NCBI RefSeq assembly: GCF_947259545.1
Contig: NZ_CAMYMK010000007.1
Coordinates: forward strand, 186,001 to 250,000
DNA from: an uncultured Marinobacter sp.
Lineage (GTDB): Bacteria > Pseudomonadota > Gammaproteobacteria > Pseudomonadales > Oleiphilaceae
Direction: 5' to 3'
DNA: 64,000 bases
Below are positions 35,558 to 43,655 of the stretch, piece by piece. A model generated the notes under the pieces. It saw only the letters and a program-made list of their open reading frames with translations. It did no database searches and was not told the DNA's origin. A program made the position numbers and the translations under genes. How positions within the stretch are numbered: the stretch's first letter is position 1; every line of letters begins with the position of its first letter.

Positions 35558-36372
35558 CAGAACAGCCTTTTCCTTTCGCTCAGTCCCTTGTCAATCAGCT
35601 TGCTGATCTCGGCTTTGACCTGTTCAACACGGTCAGTCACCTTTTCTTCGGGGATTTCCAGGTCGTCAAAATACATGGGGTCGCCAATATTCAGGTGAAC
35701 CTTTGCCGGTAACACCGCTGGCAGGGCAACAGGTGCGTAGGGAATGCCCAGGGCCCTGGCCAGCGGTTTGATATTGGCGATGGCCGGTATTGTCTCTTCG
35801 CAGCCAACTACGCCTACGGGGACAACAGGTGCTTTGTATTTCATGGCCAGGTGCATGAAGCCGTTGCCAAACCGTTTGAGCTGATAGCGATCCTGATACA
35901 GCTTGCCCGAGCCCCGTACGCCTTCCGGAAACACGATAATCGCTTCACCGTTGGCCAGCATTTTGGCGCAATTGACCGGGTCACCCAGTACCGCACCCAC
36001 TTCATTTAATAGATTGCCCAGGTAGGGCACGGTCGGAAAGAAGCGCTCGATCATCGCCCGGGGGATTCTGGGGTTGTCCTTCCTGGACGCCAGGGCGTAG
36101 CCGATGAGTATGCCGTCAATGGGTAACTGACCGCTGTGGTTGGCAATGATCAGCACAGGTCCTTCTGCCGGGATCTTGTCTATGCCGCTTGTCTGAACCC
36201 GGAAGTATTTCTCGTAGATCAGTCTGGTGAGCGAAAAACCATACTTGATGGCTTCATTGTTATAGCCCCAGGGGTCATACCCGAGACTGCCTATTGGCTT
36301 GCGGACACGGTCGATCTGTTCACTTAGCTCCGCAGGAACCAGTTTGGATTTCAGAAATGATGCCAGGCTCAT
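35557..36372 (-). CDS. Lysophospholipid acyltransferase family (PlsC-like)
   Basis: A 271-aa acyltransferase that would move an acyl group from acyl-CoA or acyl-ACP to a lyso-lipid at the inner membrane. The catalytic His is in ANHSGQLPIDG, the HSGxxPxD variant of the H-x4-D motif. The second motif is FPEGVRGSGK, and the lipid-binding PVVPVGVVG follows. No clear TM helix is present, so it is a peripheral enzyme. It starts 23 nt after the mutarotase-like gene and is coupled to the SDR gene. It could supply a specific lipid for the envelope system or be a general phospholipid enzyme. Confidence 0.83.
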   Translation of the reverse strand: MSLASFLKSKLVPAELSEQIDRVRKPIGSLGYDPWGYNNEAIKYGFSLTRLIYEKYFRVQTSGIDKIPAEGPVLIIANHSGQLPIDGILIGYALASRKDNPRIPRAMIERFFPTVPYLGNLLNEVGAVLGDPVNCAKMLANGEAIIVFPEGVRGSGKLYQDRYQLKRFGNGFMHLAMKYKAPVVPVGVVGCEETIPAIANIKPLARALGIPYAPVALPAVLPAKVHLNIGDPMYFDDLEIPEEKVTDRVEQVKAEISKLIDKGLSERKRLF

Positions 36373-36395
36373 TGTGGATGGTGACTCCCTTTAAA

Positions 36396-37301
36396 TTATA
36401 CCCGTCCAATCATTACCCCGAGGGTATGGCTTTGTCCCTCATTCAATACCCGATAGTCACTGAGAGCATTGGCGGTTTCGACACACAGCATGGATTTCCA
36501 GCCAGTGTCGGGAAAATCGGAAAGTGCCTGCGCTTTTTCGGGGCCGGGATTCCACACCACTGTCGAATCGCTGCCAATGGCTGCCAGTGAGCGGCGTCCA
36601 CCCGGTGTGGCGACCACCAGTGGGGCACCGGATTCATAGATCCTGTCGGTTTCCCCGTGAAACGTCATATCCCCTTTTTGCTGCCGGTAGCTCCATTCCT
36701 CCAGAGTGTCGACATAATCGCAGCCCTCCAAGCCCTCGATGCGGGTACGCTCAATGTCGGATGTTGGCAGATACGTATGCAGTGCCTGTGTAAAGGCCAG
36801 TGGCGAATCACTGAGGTTGGTTGTGGTCAGCGCAATCTGACAGCCTTTCACCGAAAAATTGAAGGTCGCCAGCAACAATGCGTGGCCTGTCCAGACATCT
36901 GCAAAATCCTCATTGGCCGCCAGCGACAGGCTGACCTCGACTTCGTGGGCAGACTCCCGAACATCCTCCAGTTTCCAGAGTGCGGTCCTGGCAAAACCAT
37001 GGGAATCGCTCGTCTTGATGCGTTTGCGTACTTCCGGCGGGTTTTTCTCTGGAACGCCGAACCAGGGCCAGCAGATCGGAATGCCGCCCCGTATCGCTCG
37101 GCCCGTTTCAAAGCGCGCTGTCTCACTGAGCCAGAGCCAGTCCGGTTTGTCGTGTGTGGCAAAGTGGGCGAGGTGAGCGCCCTGGAGGAACAGTTGTGCG
37201 CGAAACAAAGGGTGATGAACTTCAATGGCTTCCAGTTGCCCTACGGTAATCCAGCGGGTAAACGACCAGTGCCCGGGTAGTGTTGTCACTCGATGCCTCA
37301 T
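36396..37301 (-). CDS. yeaD: D-hexose-6-phosphate mutarotase (YeaD-like)
   Basis: A 301-aa aldose 1-epimerase-fold enzyme that interconverts anomers of hexose 6-phosphates. Characteristic stretches: GAHLAHFATHDKPDWLWLSE, the conserved AIRGGIPICWPWFG (substrate Arg), SDSHGFAR with the catalytic His, QALHTYLPT and the general-acid Glu late in MLCVETANAL. Length is standard. It is the most upstream gene of the minus-strand run that leads through PlsC, SDR and prsK. The ~130-bp gap to the divergent oxygenase gene holds the promoters. The link to EPS precursor supply is possible but not needed, as this is usually a housekeeping gene. Confidence 0.87.
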   Translation of the reverse strand: MRHRVTTLPGHWSFTRWITVGQLEAIEVHHPLFRAQLFLQGAHLAHFATHDKPDWLWLSETARFETGRAIRGGIPICWPWFGVPEKNPPEVRKRIKTSDSHGFARTALWKLEDVRESAHEVEVSLSLAANEDFADVWTGHALLLATFNFSVKGCQIALTTTNLSDSPLAFTQALHTYLPTSDIERTRIEGLEGCDYVDTLEEWSYRQQKGDMTFHGETDRIYESGAPLVVATPGGRRSLAAIGSDSTVVWNPGPEKAQALSDFPDTGWKSMLCVETANALSDYRVLNEGQSHTLGVMIGRV

Positions 37302-37430
37302 GTTGCGGTATGGCGATCCCCGGCCAGTCAGCCGGGGATTAGGTGTATTTGCTTACCAACAGAGTAAATTAAAAATGTCCCTGCCGCGAGAATCCGGCAT
37401 AAAATACCGGGCTTGCAGAGGAGCCACGCC

Positions 37431-38186
37431 ATGGACCATCCGGTCGTTACCCCGATCAGGGAAACCCTGAACTCCGACATCGGTCGTCAGTTTGATGCCG
37501 TAGCCGGCGAGACCGACATTCCATCAGGCGTCGCTTCCACCGAATTCCGCCTTGAAGGCATCACCGACGAATGGCTGGATCAACTGGCTGAGGGACTGAC
37601 CGAGTCCGGATGGGTAAGCCTCAATGTCAGCGACCATCTGGGAGATGATCTGCTGGTCGCCCTGCGTGACGAGGTGCGGATACTGGATGTGACCGATGCG
37701 ATGAAGAAAGCGGGTATCGGTCGCGGGGCGGATCTGACGCAGGACCGCTCGGTGAGGCGAGACAGGATTGCCTGGCTGCAAGGTATTACGCCGCCCCAGC
37801 GGGAACTGTTTCGATGTCTGGAGCGGATCCGGGAGGGACTGAACCGCCGCTTGTTTCTGGGGCTCAAGCGCTATGAGGCCCACTACGCGACCTATCAGTC
37901 CGGAGATTTCTATCGGAAACATCTGGACAGCTTTGCCGGGCGCGCTTCCCGGGTGGTCAGCCTGGTGCTGTATTTCAACGAGGATTGGCAGCCCGCGGAT
38001 GGTGGAGAGCTTCAGGTATTCAACCGCGACAATCAGGATGAGGTTTGTGGTCTGATCCTGCCCGAGATGGGCAGGATAGTGCTGTTCCTGAGTGAAGAAA
38101 TTCCCCATGAAGTGCTGCCCGCAAACCGCGCCCGTTACAGTCTGGCGTGCTGGTTTCGTCAGGACGAGGTGCCGCTGCCTCTTTAA
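37431..38186 (+). CDS. 2-oxoglutarate/Fe(II) oxygenase (prolyl 4-hydroxylase-like)
   Basis: A 251-aa non-haem iron dioxygenase. The double-stranded beta-helix core shows the metal triad: His164 and Asp166 in RKHLDSF, and His226 in IPHEVLPANRARYSLACWFR; the Arg in that last stretch would bind 2-oxoglutarate. Such proteins hydroxylate Pro, Lys or Arg side chains in proteins; the target here is unknown. ATG 37431 follows GAGGAG. It stands alone on the plus strand, divergent from yeaD and followed by the ffs promoter. No signal peptide is present, so it acts in the cytoplasm. Confidence 0.85.
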   Translation: MDHPVVTPIRETLNSDIGRQFDAVAGETDIPSGVASTEFRLEGITDEWLDQLAEGLTESGWVSLNVSDHLGDDLLVALRDEVRILDVTDAMKKAGIGRGADLTQDRSVRRDRIAWLQGITPPQRELFRCLERIREGLNRRLFLGLKRYEAHYATYQSGDFYRKHLDSFAGRASRVVSLVLYFNEDWQPADGGELQVFNRDNQDEVCGLILPEMGRIVLFLSEEIPHEVLPANRARYSLACWFRQDEVPLPL

Positions 38187-38190
38187 GTCG

Positions 38191-38219
38191 TTGTAGTCAG
38201 CCAACCCTTTTGCTAATAT
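38191..38219 (+). promoter_or_regulatory. Sigma-70 promoter of ffs
   Basis: TTGTAG (38191-38196), 17-bp spacer, TAATAT (38214-38219), with an extended -10 TGC directly before it. The predicted start is near 38226. The mature RNA begins about 30 nt later, so the primary transcript has a short 5' leader for RNase P to remove, as known for 4.5S RNA. Confidence 0.75.
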
Positions 38220-38258
38220 GCGCGCCGCTTTCAGGGAAATGTCCTGAAACGCCGTTAT

Positions 38259-38371
38259 GGTGGCTCCATTGGTGCCTCCGCAACATGAAACCGTGAACCC
38301 GGTCAGGCCCGGAAGGGAGCAGCCGCAGCGGTGGAATTGTGTGCCGGAGTGTCGCTGGTGGAGTCACCCCC
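38259..38371 (+). ncRNA. ffs: Signal recognition particle 4.5S RNA
   Basis: The conserved apical domain is present: GGTCAGGCCCGGAAGGGAGC followed by AGCCGCAGC, including the GGAA tetraloop and the symmetric and asymmetric loops that bind Ffh. The ends pair: GGTGGCTCC at 38259 with GGAGTCACC at 38360-38368. Size (about 113 nt) equals the gammaproteobacterial 4.5S RNA. A short T-run (ATTTTT, 38373-38378) follows as the transcript end. The position just upstream of dnaX is that seen in Pseudomonas relatives. Terminal bases are approximate. Confidence 0.93.
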
Positions 38372-38504
38372 AGATTTTTCCTTTCGTGCTGTCTTATCCC
38401 GCTGAAATCGACGTTTTTTCCAGTCCGAACTGAGGGCCTCGCGGCTTCTTATCAGTTGATGTCCATGCTAAGGTTAAGGCCATTTTCACAGCAGTTGGCA
38501 AAAC

Positions 38505-40394
38505 ATGAGCTACCAGGTACTTGCCCGTAAATGGCGCCCCCGTACATTTGAGGACATGGTTGGTCAGGAGCACGTGCTTCAGGCATTGATTCACGCTCTG
38601 GAAAATCAGCGTCTTCACCATGCTTACCTCTTCACCGGTACCCGTGGCGTGGGTAAAACCACCATCGGCCGCCTGCTGGCCCGGTGCCTGAATTGTGAGA
38701 CCGGTGTCACGCCAACGCCTTGTGGTGAATGCTCCAGTTGCCAGGAAATTCAGGAAGGCCGGTTTGTCGACCTGATCGAGATTGATGCGGCTTCCCGTAC
38801 CGGGGTGGACGACATGCGGGAACTGACGGACAACGTTCAGTACGCGCCCACCCGTGGCCGCTTCAAGGTGTACCTCATCGATGAGGTGCACATGCTGACC
38901 AATCAGTCCTTCAACGCCTTCCTGAAGACGCTTGAGGAGCCGCCGGAGCATGTGAAATTCCTGCTGGCTACCACCGACCCCCAGAAGCTCCCGGTTACGG
39001 TGTTGTCCCGCTGTCTGCAGTTCAACCTGAAACGCATGACGCCGGAACACATAGCCGGCCACCTGAAGTACGTGCTGTCAGAAGAACAGGTCCCGTTTGA
39101 AGAGCCGGCACTGTGGTTACTGGCCCGGGCTGCGGATGGCAGCATGCGGGATGCCCTGAGCCTGACAGATCAGGCTATTGCCTTCGGTAATCAGAAGCTG
39201 GCAGCCAGTGATGTCAGCAACATGCTGGGTACCATCGACCAGCGGGATATCGAGAAACTGGTGAATGCCCTGGTGGAGAACAACGGGCCGTCGCTGCTTT
39301 CAGAGATCCAGCGAATCTCGGACTTTGCACCAGATTACAGCGTGATCCTGGCGGACCTGTTGTCGCTGTTTCATCGCGTCACCATGGAGCAGGTGGTGCC
39401 CGGCAGCGTGGATAACGCCCTCGGTGATGCCGCCCAGGTTCAGACACTGGCACGACAGCTGAGTGCTGAAGATGCCCAGCTGTTCTACCAGGCGGCTTTG
39501 ATGGGGCGGAAGGATCTGGCGGTCACCCCGGATGCCCGCATGGGATTCGAAATGACCCTGCTGCGAATGCTGGCCTTCCGACCTGGCACCGATCGTCGTG
39601 AACCGCCGACCGTCAGTTCCGCTGGTCAGTCCGGCTCTGCGGAATCCCGTGACGAGCCCGACCCTGCGCCGGCGCCAGCGGGCCAGCCAGCGGATCCGGT
39701 GCATTCAGCGCCGCCACCGGTAGCTGAGCTATCGCAGCCGGAGCCTGAAGCGAAACCCGAAGCCATACCTGAGTCGGCACCTGTTCCCGCCGCAGCGCCA
39801 ATGCCGGAACCCGAGCCTGAGCCTGAGTTCGAACCGGGCCCGGTGCCTGAGTATCTGGCTGAGGCCGACCCCGTCCACGAATCGGAGCCCAGGCCACAAC
39901 CACCAGAATCAGGGCCGGAACCAACTGATCCACCGGGAACCACCGAAATGGCCGGGCCTGAACCAGAGGTTGCTGAACCGGTGAGGGAACCCGAGCCCGA
40001 ACTTTCTGGCGAGTTTGTCTGGGAGCGGGATTTTCGCAGTCTCGGTATTGTCGGCATGCCTGGAAACCTGGCCAGCCACACCGCTTTCACCCGTGACGGA
40101 GATGATATCCTGTTAACGATGGAAGAGGGGCATGCCCGTCTGTTGAACGCCCGGCATGAGGAAAAAATTCTCGCCGCCTTGAGAAACCACTTCGGCGACA
40201 CCATCAACCTGCGTATAGAGCAGGGGGAGACCGGCGGCAAGACTCCGGCAGCGTGGGAAGAGCGACAGCGTCTGGCGCGTCAGCAGGCTGCGGAATCCGC
40301 CATCCGGAATGACCCGCTGGTGAAGTCCATTGTTGAACGATTCGAGGGCAGGGTAGTCGAAGACAGTATCCGGCCCGTACAGGGTTCCCGTTGA
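38505..40394 (+). CDS. dnaX: DNA polymerase III subunits gamma/tau
   Basis: The clamp-loader ATPase, 629 aa. Walker A GTRGVGKT (45-52), zinc Cys64, Cys73, Cys76 and Cys79, Walker B LIDEVHM (124-130), and the SRC motif (168-170) match E. coli DnaX position for position. Domain III ends near 365. Residues about 365-502 form a long Pro/Glu/Ala linker (repeats of PEPEPE). The C-terminal ~125 residues are the tau domain that contacts polymerase alpha. No E. coli-type AAAAAAG slippery site is seen at the expected place, so production of a short gamma form is uncertain. The gene leads the dnaX-ybaB-recR operon. Confidence 0.96.
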   Translation: MSYQVLARKWRPRTFEDMVGQEHVLQALIHALENQRLHHAYLFTGTRGVGKTTIGRLLARCLNCETGVTPTPCGECSSCQEIQEGRFVDLIEIDAASRTGVDDMRELTDNVQYAPTRGRFKVYLIDEVHMLTNQSFNAFLKTLEEPPEHVKFLLATTDPQKLPVTVLSRCLQFNLKRMTPEHIAGHLKYVLSEEQVPFEEPALWLLARAADGSMRDALSLTDQAIAFGNQKLAASDVSNMLGTIDQRDIEKLVNALVENNGPSLLSEIQRISDFAPDYSVILADLLSLFHRVTMEQVVPGSVDNALGDAAQVQTLARQLSAEDAQLFYQAALMGRKDLAVTPDARMGFEMTLLRMLAFRPGTDRREPPTVSSAGQSGSAESRDEPDPAPAPAGQPADPVHSAPPPVAELSQPEPEAKPEAIPESAPVPAAAPMPEPEPEPEFEPGPVPEYLAEADPVHESEPRPQPPESGPEPTDPPGTTEMAGPEPEVAEPVREPEPELSGEFVWERDFRSLGIVGMPGNLASHTAFTRDGDDILLTMEEGHARLLNARHEEKILAALRNHFGDTINLRIEQGETGGKTPAAWEERQRLARQQAAESAIRNDPLVKSIVERFEGRVVEDSIRPVQGSR

Positions 40395-40407
40395 AGGAGA
40401 TGAACAA

Positions 40408-40731
40408 ATGATGAATGGCATGGGCGACATGATGAAAAAAGCCCAGAAAATGCAGGAAGAAATGCAGAAGGCCCAGGAAGAGATTGCCAAGGCAGAGGTC
40501 ACCGGTGAATCTGGTGCCGGACTGGTCAAGGTAGTCATGAACGGGCGCCACGATGTTCGCAAGGTGGAGATTGATCCGTCGCTGATGAGCGAGGAGAAGG
40601 ACATTCTCGAAGATTTGCTTGCCGCGGCTGTGAACGATGCTGTGCGTCGGGTGGAAGCAAACCAGAAAGATAAAATGTCCGGATTGATGTCCGGAATGGG
40701 CATGCCTCCTGGTTTCAAGATGCCATTTTAA
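40408..40731 (+). CDS. ybaB: YbaB/EbfC nucleoid-associated protein
   Basis: A 107-aa dimeric DNA-binding protein, usually between dnaX and recR, linked to nucleoid structure and DNA repair. Features: Met/Lys/Gln-rich N-terminal helix ([19 protein letters not shown]), then [27 protein letters not shown], and the closing helix [16 protein letters not shown]. Length is normal. GAAGGAGA lies 6-8 nt upstream; ATG 40408 and ATG 40411 are equivalent choices. Confidence 0.95.
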   Translation: MMNGMGDMMKKAQKMQEEMQKAQEEIAKAEVTGESGAGLVKVVMNGRHDVRKVEIDPSLMSEEKDILEDLLAAAVNDAVRRVEANQKDKMSGLMSGMGMPPGFKMPF

Positions 40732-40778
40732 CCCAAGAGTTTAGAGCTCATTATTAATTGTATGGTTGAGGATTGTTC

Positions 40779-41381
40779 ATGGCGTTTAGCCCGCTGGTAG
40801 ATGAGCTGGTGGAGTCGCTCCGGTGTCTTCCGGGTGTGGGGCAGAAGACGGCACAGCGTATGGCGTTTCACCTGCTGGAACGGGGACGTTCCGGCGGTGT
40901 CCGGCTGTCAGAGGCCTTGAATACCGCCATGTCCGGTGTTCGCCGCTGTGAAAGCTGTCAGAATTTTGCTGATACCCCGCTTTGTGGCATCTGCGAAAAC
41001 CCCTCCCGCCAGACCGGAACGTTGTGCGTTGTTGAAAGCCCATCCGATCTGCTGGCCATTGAGCAGGCTGGCGATTATCGTGGCAGCTACTTCGTGTTGA
41101 TGGGCCATCTTTCCCCTATTGATGGTGTGGGGCCAGAAGAGATCGGCATAGAGCGCCTGTTACAGCGCATTGAGGTTGAAGGCGTCAAGGAACTGATCCT
41201 TGCAACCAATCCCACCGTTGAGGGTGAAGCTACTGCCCATTACATTGCCGACCGCCTGGACGGTAAAAACGTGCTCATTACCCGACTGGCCCACGGTATT
41301 CCTGTGGGCGGAGAACTCGGGTATGTCGACGGATTCACCCTGACTCACGCATTCCGCGGGCGCAAGCCCCTGGCTGACTAA
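40779..41381 (+). CDS. recR: Recombination protein RecR
   Basis: A 200-aa protein of the RecFOR pathway that loads RecA on gapped DNA. It has the helix-hairpin-helix start ([20 protein letters not shown]), the four-Cys zinc finger ([16 protein letters not shown]), the Toprim domain ([36 protein letters not shown]) and the C-terminal Walker B-like [13 protein letters not shown] 40779 follows TGAGGA. It sits 47 nt after ybaB. Confidence 0.96.
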   Translation: MAFSPLVDELVESLRCLPGVGQKTAQRMAFHLLERGRSGGVRLSEALNTAMSGVRRCESCQNFADTPLCGICENPSRQTGTLCVVESPSDLLAIEQAGDYRGSYFVLMGHLSPIDGVGPEEIGIERLLQRIEVEGVKELILATNPTVEGEATAHYIADRLDGKNVLITRLAHGIPVGGELGYVDGFTLTHAFRGRKPLAD

Positions 41382-41401
41382 AGACTGATCGAGCATTTTC
41401 T

Positions 41402-42550
41402 ATGGCTTTAACCCTTCCTGCCGTGCCGGCTCCGGCGGCTCCAGCCACCGTTCACTGGATACGTGAGCCTGAGGCTCTGGACCAGTGGCTGACGAAAGGC
41501 GATGGACAGCCGCTGGCCCTGGATACCGAATTTGAGCGAGTCAGTACCTTTTTCCCGATTCCCGGGCTGGTTCAGCTCGGGCTTGGCAGTGATTACTGCC
41601 TCGTCGATCCCGGCGTGGCTGAGCAGTCTGGCGAGTTCCGGCGGATCCTGGCGGATGCGGAGGTACCGAAGCTGTTGTACGCCATGAGTGAGGATCTCGA
41701 ATTGTTCCGACACTGGCTGCAACTTACTCCTGTCGGCGTGGTGGACTTACAGATCGGCGCCGCGTTGGCCGGTGCCGGGTTTTCAGTTGGTTATGCTCGT
41801 CTGGTGGAAACCCTGTTCGGTGAAACCCTGGATAAATCGGCGACGCGCTCGGATTGGGTATCACGCCCCCTGAGCGAAGCGCAGGAACGCTACGCCCTGG
41901 ACGATATACGTTTTCTTGGGCCGATGTATCAGTGGGTGATGGACAACCTTCGGGAGCGGAATCTGGAACATGCCCTGTTCGAGGAGTCTGACCGCTTTGC
42001 CGCCGAGCTCTCCGCTCAGGATGATCCGGAGCACCATTATCTGAAATTGCGTGGTGGCTGGACGTTAAGTCCGCAACAGCAGGCGGTCCTGCAGAAACTG
42101 GTCAGTTGGCGTGAGGAGGAGTCTCGTCGACGTGATCGGCCCCGTGGCCGGGTGGTTGCAGATCCGTTACTGATTGCCATCGCGGAACGACTACCGGGTT
42201 CTCTCAGGGAGCTATCGAACATCCAGGGGCTGCCTCAGCCAGTGACCCGGCGCTATGGTGATAAGATACTGCAACTGGTGAGTGAAGGCCGCGAGGCTGA
42301 TGCATCCGATATGCCGTTAATTGCAGCGCCGTTAACGCGGCAGCAACAGGCCTTTTACAAGCAGGTTAAGCGCGTGATTGTGACAGCGGCGGAAAATGCG
42401 GATGTGCCCGTGGAACTACTTGCACCCCGAAAAAGACTTGAGGCCGTGGTTCATCAGCTTGACCTGTCGGCTGGCCTTTTTGCCAATGGCTGGCGCAGTC
42501 AGATACTTGAACCGGTTCGTGAACAGCTTGAGGAATTATTGACGTCATGA
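41402..42550 (+). CDS. rnd: Ribonuclease D
   Basis: A 382-aa 3'-5' exoribonuclease used in tRNA maturation. The DEDDy exonuclease residues are visible: ALDTEFER (Exo I), YAMSEDLELF (Exo II) and YALDD (Exo III). The HRDC domain follows (PQQQAVLQKLVSWREEESRR), then a C-terminal second HRDC-like region. ATG 41402 is 20 nt after recR. Its stop overlaps the YcgL start (ATGA at 42547-42550), so they are translationally coupled. Confidence 0.95.
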   Translation: MALTLPAVPAPAAPATVHWIREPEALDQWLTKGDGQPLALDTEFERVSTFFPIPGLVQLGLGSDYCLVDPGVAEQSGEFRRILADAEVPKLLYAMSEDLELFRHWLQLTPVGVVDLQIGAALAGAGFSVGYARLVETLFGETLDKSATRSDWVSRPLSEAQERYALDDIRFLGPMYQWVMDNLRERNLEHALFEESDRFAAELSAQDDPEHHYLKLRGGWTLSPQQQAVLQKLVSWREEESRRRDRPRGRVVADPLLIAIAERLPGSLRELSNIQGLPQPVTRRYGDKILQLVSEGREADASDMPLIAAPLTRQQQAFYKQVKRVIVTAAENADVPVELLAPRKRLEAVVHQLDLSAGLFANGWRSQILEPVREQLEELLTS

Positions 42551-42840
42551 CGAATAAACAGTTTGTTTCGGTGTTTCGCAGTAGCAAGAAGGCGGACACC
42601 TACATATACGTGCGAAGGGGGCAGGTATGGGACGACCTCCCGGAGAGTCTGCGCGGCATTTTTGGTGCTCCGGTCCACGCCATGGACCTGGTGCTGACGC
42701 CCGATCGCAAACTGGCCCGTACCGATGGCAGACAAGTGCTCGATGCCATTGAGGACAAGGACTTTTATCTGCAGATGCCTGAGGAAAAAGAAGGCTACGT
42801 CGTCGATTTCCGCAAGAAGCCGGAGCAGCGGCAGTCATGA
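42547..42840 (+). CDS. ycgL: YcgL domain protein
   Basis: A 97-aa protein of the YcgL family, function unsettled, but regularly next to rnd and ycgN in gammaproteobacteria. Family marks: VFRSSKKADTYIYV near the start, LVLTPDRKLARTD in the middle, DFYLQMPEEKEGYVV near the end. Genes on both sides overlap it by 4 nt, so rnd-ycgL-ycgN is one translation-coupled unit, hinting at a shared RNA-related role. Confidence 0.93.
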   Translation: MTNKQFVSVFRSSKKADTYIYVRRGQVWDDLPESLRGIFGAPVHAMDLVLTPDRKLARTDGRQVLDAIEDKDFYLQMPEEKEGYVVDFRKKPEQRQS

Positions 42841-43283
42841 TTGCAGAGATTCCCTTCTGGCAGCGTAAGCACCTGGATGAGATGACGCCTGCTGAATGGG
42901 AATCCCTGTGTGACGGCTGTGGCAAATGCTGTCTGGCCAAGCTGGAAGATGAAGACACCGGAGAGGTGTACTACACCGATCTGGTTTGTCGCTACATGGA
43001 TACGGACAGCTGCCGATGCACTGTCTACCCTCAGCGGCTGGAAAAAGTTCCGGCCTGCACGGTGCTGACCCCCGACACGCTGGCAGATTATCACTGGCTG
43101 CCATACACCTGCGCTTACCGTACCCTGGCGGAAAATCGCCCGCTGGCGGACTGGCACCCGCTAAGATCGGGCGACCCGCAGACGGTACATGAAGCCGGGG
43201 TCTCCGTTCGCCAGCGGGTCGTATCCGAAGCCGGCGTAGCGGAAGAAGACTGGGAAGAACACATAATTCACTGGATCCTGTAA
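42837..43283 (+). CDS. ycgN: YcgN family Cys-cluster protein (UPF0260)
   Basis: A 148-aa protein with a Cys-rich core: CDGCGKCCLAKLED, then CRYMDTDSCRCTVYP, and a later PACTVLTPDTL. This is the CxxCxxCC-type pattern of UPF0260 proteins, thought to bind zinc or an Fe-S cluster. Function is unproven. It overlaps the previous gene by 4 nt and the next by 1 nt. Confidence 0.92.
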   Translation: MIAEIPFWQRKHLDEMTPAEWESLCDGCGKCCLAKLEDEDTGEVYYTDLVCRYMDTDSCRCTVYPQRLEKVPACTVLTPDTLADYHWLPYTCAYRTLAENRPLADWHPLRSGDPQTVHEAGVSVRQRVVSEAGVAEEDWEEHIIHWIL

Positions 43284-43627
43284 TGATCGATAACGACGCG
43301 CAACTCGCATACGGCATTTTCTGGGCTCTCTACGCCGTTTCCTTCGTGGTTTTCTTTTACATGATATCCCGCCTGTTCCGGATGCTGCCGGTTTACGGGC
43401 TGCGGACGTTGCTTCAGGCGGCCCTTGTCGTGCTGTTGCTCACGCCGGTTGAGTCCGCTGAGGTCAGCGGTTGGTGGGTGCCTGCCTGGCTGTATGGGGG
43501 GTATGAACTGATCCTTGGCGATGCCGAGGCCTCGGGCCGGGCCATCATGAATCTGGGTATTGCATCGCTGATTATGATACTGGTGTGGCTGCTGGATCTG
43601 GTCCGGTATCGGTTGGTAAAGCGCTGA
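43283..43627 (+). CDS. Small inner-membrane protein, unknown function
   Basis: A 114-aa protein with about four hydrophobic helices (residues 9-30, 38-56, 62-80 and 90-107). The start overlaps the ycgN stop by one base. It has no catalytic motif. Because the VWA gene follows after 28 nt, it may be part of that unit or the tail of the rnd operon. No family name is certain. Confidence 0.8.
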   Translation: MIDNDAQLAYGIFWALYAVSFVVFFYMISRLFRMLPVYGLRTLLQAALVVLLLTPVESAEVSGWWVPAWLYGGYELILGDAEASGRAIMNLGIASLIMILVWLLDLVRYRLVKR

Positions 43628-43655
43628 ATCAAAGTTACATCCACAGAGCGGAGTC

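Noticed and set aside
39626..40240. Long Ser/Gly-rich reading frame antisense to dnaX
   Set aside because: It is the mirror of the Pro/Glu repeat codons; no ribosome-binding site and no family.
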